This document shows positions 13,805 to 17,898 of a stretch of DNA of 17,898 nt, one piece after another (position 1 is the first letter of the stretch; the number at the start of each line of letters is the position of its first letter). A program made the position numbers and the translations under genes. Location of the stretch: contig DJIW01000062.1 of assembly GCA_002433805.1 (NCBI GenBank), positions 5,097-22,994 of the forward strand, given 5' to 3'. This DNA is from Competibacteraceae bacterium UBA6584. GTDB lineage: Bacteria > Pseudomonadota > Gammaproteobacteria > Competibacterales > Competibacteraceae. The notes beneath the pieces are model-generated. The model saw only the letters and a program-made list of their open reading frames with translations, was not told the origin of the DNA and did no database searches.

Positions 13805-15307
13805 TCAGCCGCGCCGATACCGCCGCCAGCCCGCCCAAAGCCGATTGCGCCAAGAACGTCCTAAAAGCTCGATCTCGGCGGTTTGCTGGCTCGATTGCGC
13901 CGCCAGCGCGCCTCGCTCCATTTCCAACTGACCTTTAGCGTGTTGTTGCGCCTCCAATTCCCTTTCTAAATCAGCGCGGCGGGCGGTCGACTCGGAAAGA
14001 GTCGCTTCTAATTCAGCAATCTGGCTCTTCCAGTTCGCGCTCCGGTCCTCCAACTCCCGGATTTGCGCGGTCAACGCCGCCTGCATCGCCATGGCGTCCC
14101 GGCGCGGAATGCAATCCTGCGCCAGCGCCAAATAATCCAGCGACATCGGCCATGACAGTTCCACGACCAGCTCGCCGCCCTGTTGCAACGCCGCCAAGGC
14201 GAAAGCCGGAACCGGCAATTCCAGATTCGGATCATCTCCCGCCAGCAGTAGCAGCAGGCCATCGCTTGCGCCCTCGGACACCGCGAAAGCCAGTTGTTGG
14301 CCGGGTTGTTCGGCCAAACTTTCGCGGCGACCGTTCCATTGCCAAAGCGCTTGACCGTTAATATCCCGCAACGCCAAGGCGTACAACCTCAGCAATCCCG
14401 GCCGGTCGGCAAAATCGAGACGCAAGGCGAGAGGTGGAGCCGGAAGGGCGGGAACCGGCAACCGTACCGTTTGACGCGCCTGGCCGATCCGACCCCACGC
14501 GACGGTGCTGTCGCTTTCCCGATAGCCTGTCTCGGGCAGCGACCAAAACAGTTGACAGCTAAAACGCAGCTCGGGGGGCGGACACGCCAGCAGCGGAGCT
14601 TCGGTGCGCCCCGCCTCGCCGGCGATTTGCGCCGAGACGATAAACTGATAAACCAGCGCCTCGGGCCGGGCCAGCAAGCCGCGTCTCAGCGCCGGCGGCA
14701 AAGCGTCCAGATAACGGTCGGCAAATTCGGAATCGCGCGGATCCAGCATCACCGCATCGACCGCGACCGCCCGCAAGCCCGCCGTTTCCAACGCGCGCAG
14801 CAGCGAACGCAAGGTGAAAAAGCGCAGGTGGGTTTCATCGAGGAGCCCTTCGGGTCGGTAGCGAAAATCGCCGGCCAGCAATTCGGCGATCAAGCCCGCG
14901 TAAGCCACGTTCGGGACCGAGGCCAGCACCCGACCGTTCGGAGCCAGCAAGCCGCTCAGTTGAGCGAGCAGATCATGAGGCCGGCGCAGATGCTCCAATA
15001 CATCGGCGCAGACGATGAAATCGTATTGCCCGCCGGCGAAACATTCGGCCAGATTGAGCTGTTCCAAATCGGCGCGCTGCAAGCGGCGATACCAGGGCGC
15101 GGCCTCACTCGCGGCGTCGGCATTGCCCTCGACGCCGTCCACGGCGCACTGCCGCTGTTCCGTGAGATAACGCCCCAACACGCCCGGTCCCGCCCCCAGA
15201 TCGAGGACTCGGCTGTCCGGTCGGATCAAGCGGGCGAGCTTGGCCAGCGAATCTTGGCCATTTGGGTCCAACTGACGGTGGTAAACGCGCGCGGCGGAGG
15301 CGGACAT
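13805..15307 (-). CDS. SAM-dependent methyltransferase with C-terminal coiled coil
   Basis: The protein has 500 residues in three parts. Residues about 1-235 are a class I methyltransferase: VLDLGAGPG (34-42) binds SAM, YDFIVCADVLEHL (95-107) and VLASVPNV (127-134) are typical of the UbiG-like group, and LDETHLRFF (156-164) is common in polysaccharide-cluster methyltransferases. Residues about 240-395 look beta-rich and are not recognised. Residues about 406-484 are a long charged coiled coil (AQIRELEDR, QIAELEATL, RRADLERELEAQ). A basic, Trp-rich end, WRNRLWAGWRRYRRG, follows and could touch membrane. The frame is open 63 codons upstream, but ATG 15307 is chosen because it directly precedes the methyltransferase fold and lies 16 bases after the GT2 stop. 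Methylation of a glycan end is the likely role. Confidence 0.87.
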   Translation of the reverse strand: MSASAARVYHRQLDPNGQDSLAKLARLIRPDSRVLDLGAGPGVLGRYLTEQRQCAVDGVEGNADAASEAAPWYRRLQRADLEQLNLAECFAGGQYDFIVCADVLEHLRRPHDLLAQLSGLLAPNGRVLASVPNVAYAGLIAELLAGDFRYRPEGLLDETHLRFFTLRSLLRALETAGLRAVAVDAVMLDPRDSEFADRYLDALPPALRRGLLARPEALVYQFIVSAQIAGEAGRTEAPLLACPPPELRFSCQLFWSLPETGYRESDSTVAWGRIGQARQTVRLPVPALPAPPLALRLDFADRPGLLRLYALALRDINGQALWQWNGRRESLAEQPGQQLAFAVSEGASDGLLLLLAGDDPNLELPVPAFALAALQQGGELVVELSWPMSLDYLALAQDCIPRRDAMAMQAALTAQIRELEDRSANWKSQIAELEATLSESTARRADLERELEAQQHAKGQLEMERGALAAQSSQQTAEIELLGRSWRNRLWAGWRRYRRG

Positions 15308-15323
15308 CAATCTCGATCCAGGT

Positions 15324-16301
15324 TCAGCCGCGCCGGTAAAGCGCCAGCAACCCGCCTTGCATCCACTCGCGCAACCGCCGGGGCGAGACGCGGCGTTGCG
15401 CCTGGACAATCGTTCGTTGCCGCCAACAGCGCGGCAAGCCGCGCAAGGCGTCCCATTTCGCCTTGCACAAGACGCCGCCTTGACCGCGCAGCCCAAACCA
15501 GACCATCTCGATCAGATTCAACAGTAGATGCTGCGGCAAATACAGCCAAAACAGCGAGCCGGGCATGTTCTTGCACCACGTCCACACCAGATTGCGATGG
15601 CCGTGGTAAACCGAAAACGCGCTGCGTCGGCCAGTCAGCGCCGAGCCGACATGCCGGACGGTCGCATCGGGCGCGTAACGGCTCTGATAACCTTGCAACC
15701 GCAATCGAAAGCCCAAATCGACATCCTCGAAATAACAAAAATAAGCCTCGTCGAAACCGCCGACTTCGAAAAACGCAGCGCGGCGGTAAAGCGCCGCCGC
15801 CGCGCAGGGCGCGAAGATTTCGCCGGCCTCGCGCGTTCCCCCCTCAAGCGGCCGACCGTGATCGCGCCGCCAGGCCAAGCCGCTGACATGATAAACATCG
15901 CCGGTGCCATCCAGCCGGCCGCCATCCTTGGCGTCGATCATCCGCGACCCGAAGCTGGCGCAATTTGGATAGGCGTAAGCCTCGTCGAGCAGCCGCGCCA
16001 GCCAATCCGGCTCCGGAAACGCATCGGGATTGAGCAGCGCCAACCACTCCACCTCACCCGCCCGCCGCGCCGCCAGATTGTTGGCGGCCGCGAAACCGAT
16101 GTTGCGATCGAGCCGCAGCCATTCGACGCCGACATCGTCGGCGTGATCCGCCGAACCGTCCCGACTGGCGTTATCGACCACGATGATCCGTTCCGGGCGG
16201 CGGGTTTGGGCGCTTAAATGGCGCAAGCATTCCGCCAACAGCGCGCCGCTGTTGAAATTGACGATAATCACCGCCACGCTGGTCGCCACATCGCGCTCCA
16301 C
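15324..16301 (-). CDS. GT2 glycosyltransferase, rhamnosyltransferase-like
   Basis: The protein has 325 residues from GTG 16301. GT2 landmarks are VAVIIVNFNSG (9-19), IIVVDNASRDGS (39-50), NIGFAAANN (67-75), the DxD-like LLNPDA (89-94) and GGFDEAYFCYFEDVDLGFRL (181-200), with the catalytic-base ED. After the catalytic domain a hydrophobic stretch (GSLFWLYLPQHLLLNLIEMV) suggests membrane association. It resembles the GT2 at 12129-12950 in domain plan, but the sequences differ enough that they probably add different sugars. The start is a GTG without an obvious strong Shine-Dalgarno and could lie four codons later. It is followed after 16 bases by the methyltransferase gene and diverges from the GT2-WbsX gene across 184 bases. 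Confidence 0.9.
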   Translation of the reverse strand: MERDVATSVAVIIVNFNSGALLAECLRHLSAQTRRPERIIVVDNASRDGSADHADDVGVEWLRLDRNIGFAAANNLAARRAGEVEWLALLNPDAFPEPDWLARLLDEAYAYPNCASFGSRMIDAKDGGRLDGTGDVYHVSGLAWRRDHGRPLEGGTREAGEIFAPCAAAALYRRAAFFEVGGFDEAYFCYFEDVDLGFRLRLQGYQSRYAPDATVRHVGSALTGRRSAFSVYHGHRNLVWTWCKNMPGSLFWLYLPQHLLLNLIEMVWFGLRGQGGVLCKAKWDALRGLPRCWRQRTIVQAQRRVSPRRLREWMQGGLLALYRRG

Positions 16302-16341
16302 GGCCGATGTCCGAGCGAGGCCCCGTTATCGCCGATTCGGT

Positions 16342-16369
16342 TTCACATCGGATGGCAATGCCCTAGAAT
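16342..16369 (+). promoter_or_regulatory. Sigma70-type promoter candidate for the GT2-WbsX gene
   Basis: TTCACA (16342-16347, 5 of 6), a 16-base spacer and TAGAAT (16364-16369, 5 of 6) lie in the 184-base divergent region, about 115 bases before ATG 16486. This would give a leader of roughly 110 bases. Confidence 0.5.
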
Positions 16370-16380
16370 GCCGCTCCGTC

Positions 16381-16408
16381 TGGCGTCCCGTTTCCGGGAT
16401 GGACGCCA
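16381..16408 (+). other. Hairpin in the leader of the GT2-WbsX gene
   Basis: TGGCGTCC pairs with GGACGCCA around a 12-base loop, an 8-base perfect stem. An alternative CCCG/CGGG stem lies partly inside it. It begins about 5 bases after the transcription start predicted from the promoter at 16342-16369. It has no following T-run, so it is not an intrinsic terminator. It may affect transcript stability or may have no role. Confidence 0.4.
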
Positions 16409-16485
16409 CGATAGCCGCTCCATCCCGCTGAAATCAACCTCGCCACGCCCGGCGATCCGACCCCGCGAACTCCACGTCGATTCCC

Positions 16486-17832
16486 ATGCCCAGCAAAATT
16501 CGTCTCCTAGCCGGCCGAAGCGCGCTGGTTGTGTACCGCCGACTACCGCTGCCGCTGGCCGTCAAATGGCGGATCAAGTCTTTTTTATACCGGCGGTTGG
16601 GGCCGCTGCTGAAAAGTAGCGCCAACTATCAACAGTGGTTGATTCAGACCTCGGCCAGCCGGCCGGCGACGGTGCTGGCGGCCGACCCGACGCTTTCCTT
16701 GCCGCCGCCGATCACACCGCCGCCCATGATCGCGATCAGCCCGCGCGGCGTGGAAGGACTGACGGCGGAACTGGCCTTCGACGCGCCCGAAGCGCCCCAG
16801 GTTTCTGTCATCATCCCAGTGTTCAATCAAATCGACTACACCGCCTGCTGTCTGGCTTCGATCCATCGCCGCCCGCCCGCCGCCAGTTACGAGGTGATCG
16901 TGGTGGACGATGGCTCCAGCGACGCCACCGAGCGGCTGCTCGGCGCGATTCCGGGGCTGCGCTATCTGCGCAACCCGGAAAATCTCGGCTTTCTGCGCAC
17001 CGCCAATCGAGGCGCGGAACAGGCGCGGGGCCGTTACCTGCTGTTTTTGAATAATGACACCCAAGTCTTGCCCGGCTGGCTCGACCGTCTGCTGGAGGTT
17101 TTCGACGCGCGACCGGATGCGGGTATCGTCGGGGCCAAGTTGATCTATCCGAGCGGCCATTTGCAAGAAGCGGGCGCGGCGCTCAAGCGGGACGGCACGG
17201 TGGATTTGATCGGCCTCAACGACGATCCCGCCAAACCGCAATACAACATTTTGCGAGAGGTGGATCACTGTTCGGGCGCTTGCTTCTTGATCGAAACCTC
17301 GCTGTTTCGCGAGTTGGGCGGTTTTGACGAACGCTACGCGCCGGCCTATTTCGAGGATTGCGATCTGTCGTTGCGGGTGCGGGAACGAAGCCGCAAAGTC
17401 CTCTACCAATCCGCCGCCGAAATCGTCCATCACCTGAGCGTGACGACCAATCAAGACGGGCACAAACTCCAGCAGATCGAGCGCAACAAGCACCTTTATC
17501 TGGAGCGTTGGGGCGAGGCCCTTAAGGCGCTCGACCGGGTGCGGCTGATCGCCTTCTACCTGCCCCAGTACCACCCGATTCCGGAAAATGATCGCTGGTG
17601 GGGCAAGGGCTTTACCGAGTGGACCAACGTCACCAAGGCCGCGCCGAATTTCGGCGGCCACTACCAACCGCGCCTGCCGGCGGATTTGGGGTTTTACGAT
17701 CTGCGCGTGCCCGAAGTGCGCGAGGAGCAGGCGGCCTTGGCCCGACAATATGGCGTTTACGGCTTTTGTTATTACTACTATTGGTTCGCCGGCAAGCGAT
17801 TGCTGAATGTAGAACGACACATGACTTACTAA
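16486..17832 (+). CDS. GT2 glycosyltransferase fused to WbsX-like domain, truncated
   Basis: The open frame is 448 residues. Residues 1-100 are a basic and Pro-rich leader. Residues about 105-345 are a GT2 domain: VSVIIPVFNQ (106-115), VVDDGSSDAT (139-148), LFLNNDTQ (186-193) and GGFDERYAPAYFEDCDLSLR (278-297). From about 352 a WbsX/GH99-like domain begins (LIAFYLPQYHPIPEND, WWGKGFTEWTNV, then YGFCYYYYWFAGKRLL ending at 440). WbsX domains normally run about 300 or more residues, so most is missing. After Leu440 (17805) the frame reads NVERHMTY and stops, and base composition changes sharply there. The gene is therefore broken by an insertion or an assembly junction, and the stop at 17832 is probably not native. 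ATG 16486 has no clear Shine-Dalgarno. Confidence 0.85.
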   Translation: MPSKIRLLAGRSALVVYRRLPLPLAVKWRIKSFLYRRLGPLLKSSANYQQWLIQTSASRPATVLAADPTLSLPPPITPPPMIAISPRGVEGLTAELAFDAPEAPQVSVIIPVFNQIDYTACCLASIHRRPPAASYEVIVVDDGSSDATERLLGAIPGLRYLRNPENLGFLRTANRGAEQARGRYLLFLNNDTQVLPGWLDRLLEVFDARPDAGIVGAKLIYPSGHLQEAGAALKRDGTVDLIGLNDDPAKPQYNILREVDHCSGACFLIETSLFRELGGFDERYAPAYFEDCDLSLRVRERSRKVLYQSAAEIVHHLSVTTNQDGHKLQQIERNKHLYLERWGEALKALDRVRLIAFYLPQYHPIPENDRWWGKGFTEWTNVTKAAPNFGGHYQPRLPADLGFYDLRVPEVREEQAALARQYGVYGFCYYYYWFAGKRLLNVERHMTY

Positions 17833-17898
17833 TCAAAAGTCAAATGGATTGATGTGCAGAACGGACAGATAGATTGATAATTAGCGCACACACATCAA
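17806..17898. other. AT-rich tail interrupting the WbsX frame; possible mobile-element end
   Basis: These 93 bases are about 37% GC against clearly above 55% in the gene before them, and they replace the expected continuation of the WbsX domain. No coding frame is recognisable. They hold TGACTT (17822-17827) facing AAGTCA (17837-17842). I could not match the end to a named insertion sequence. A chimeric or low-quality contig end is an equal alternative. Confidence 0.5.
17849..17898. repeat. Inverted repeat at the right edge
   Basis: TTGATGTG (17849-17856) is matched by CACATCAA (17891-17898), a perfect 8-base inverted repeat whose right arm is exactly the window end. It may extend beyond. 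It could belong to a mobile-element end or reflect assembly folding at a contig end. Confidence 0.45.

Noticed and set aside
14294..15886. Plus-strand open frame of 530 codons opposite the methyltransferase and GT2
   Set aside because: It spans the end of one gene and the start of another on the opposite strand, shows no domain and has typical shadow-frame composition.
16585..17820. Minus-strand open frame of 411 codons opposite the GT2-WbsX gene
   Set aside because: The plus strand has an unambiguous GT2 and partial WbsX; the minus frame shows no motif.

Overview
The window is GC-rich, densely coded bacterial chromosome. The gene content (bacterioferritin with its ferredoxin, ADP-glucose glycogen synthase, undecaprenol-type surface-polysaccharide glycosyltransferases, a VapC-like toxin) and the high GC suggest a gammaproteobacterium. 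A glycogen-accumulating lineage such as Candidatus Competibacter would fit the alpha-glucan operon, but that assignment is inference from gene content only. No rRNA, tRNA or CRISPR array was seen, and no stretch longer than about 220 bases lacks a gene.

Region 1 (1-4904, all minus strand) is an alpha-glucan operon. In transcription order it holds a GH13 alpha-amylase-family enzyme, glycogen synthase GlgA, a GH57 enzyme of 487 residues, and a second, different GH57 enzyme cut by the left edge. GlgA extends glucan chains; the GH13 and GH57 enzymes probably trim, transfer or debranch them.

Region 2 (5063-5869, minus) is an iron-storage pair, bfd then bfr, closed by a probable intrinsic terminator. 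The Bfd has an unusual Ala/Pro-rich tail.

Region 3 (6091 to the end) is a surface-polysaccharide cluster. The plus-strand set 6091-8471 encodes a DPM-like GT2, a DUF2304 membrane protein and a GT4. It converges, with a 30-base overlap, on a minus-strand set (8442-12950) of a GT2, an NAD-dependent epimerase/dehydratase and two membrane proteins, all tightly coupled. A type II toxin-antitoxin module (RHH antitoxin and PIN toxin, 13071-13741, plus) follows, with a near-ideal self-regulatory operator. Next is a minus-strand pair (13805-16301): a GT2 and a methyltransferase carrying a long C-terminal coiled coil. A divergent plus-strand gene (16486-17832) encodes a GT2 fused to a WbsX-type domain. 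Its reading frame breaks about 90 bases from the right edge, where the DNA changes abruptly to AT-rich sequence (about 37% GC) with small inverted repeats. This may be a mobile-element insertion or an assembly junction.

The most interesting points are the broken GT2-WbsX gene and its AT-rich tail, the methyltransferase with a coiled-coil tail whose layout recalls WbdD-type chain-length rulers, the unrecognised membrane-protein pair, the compact GH13-GlgA-GH57-GH57 operon, and the tailed Bfd.
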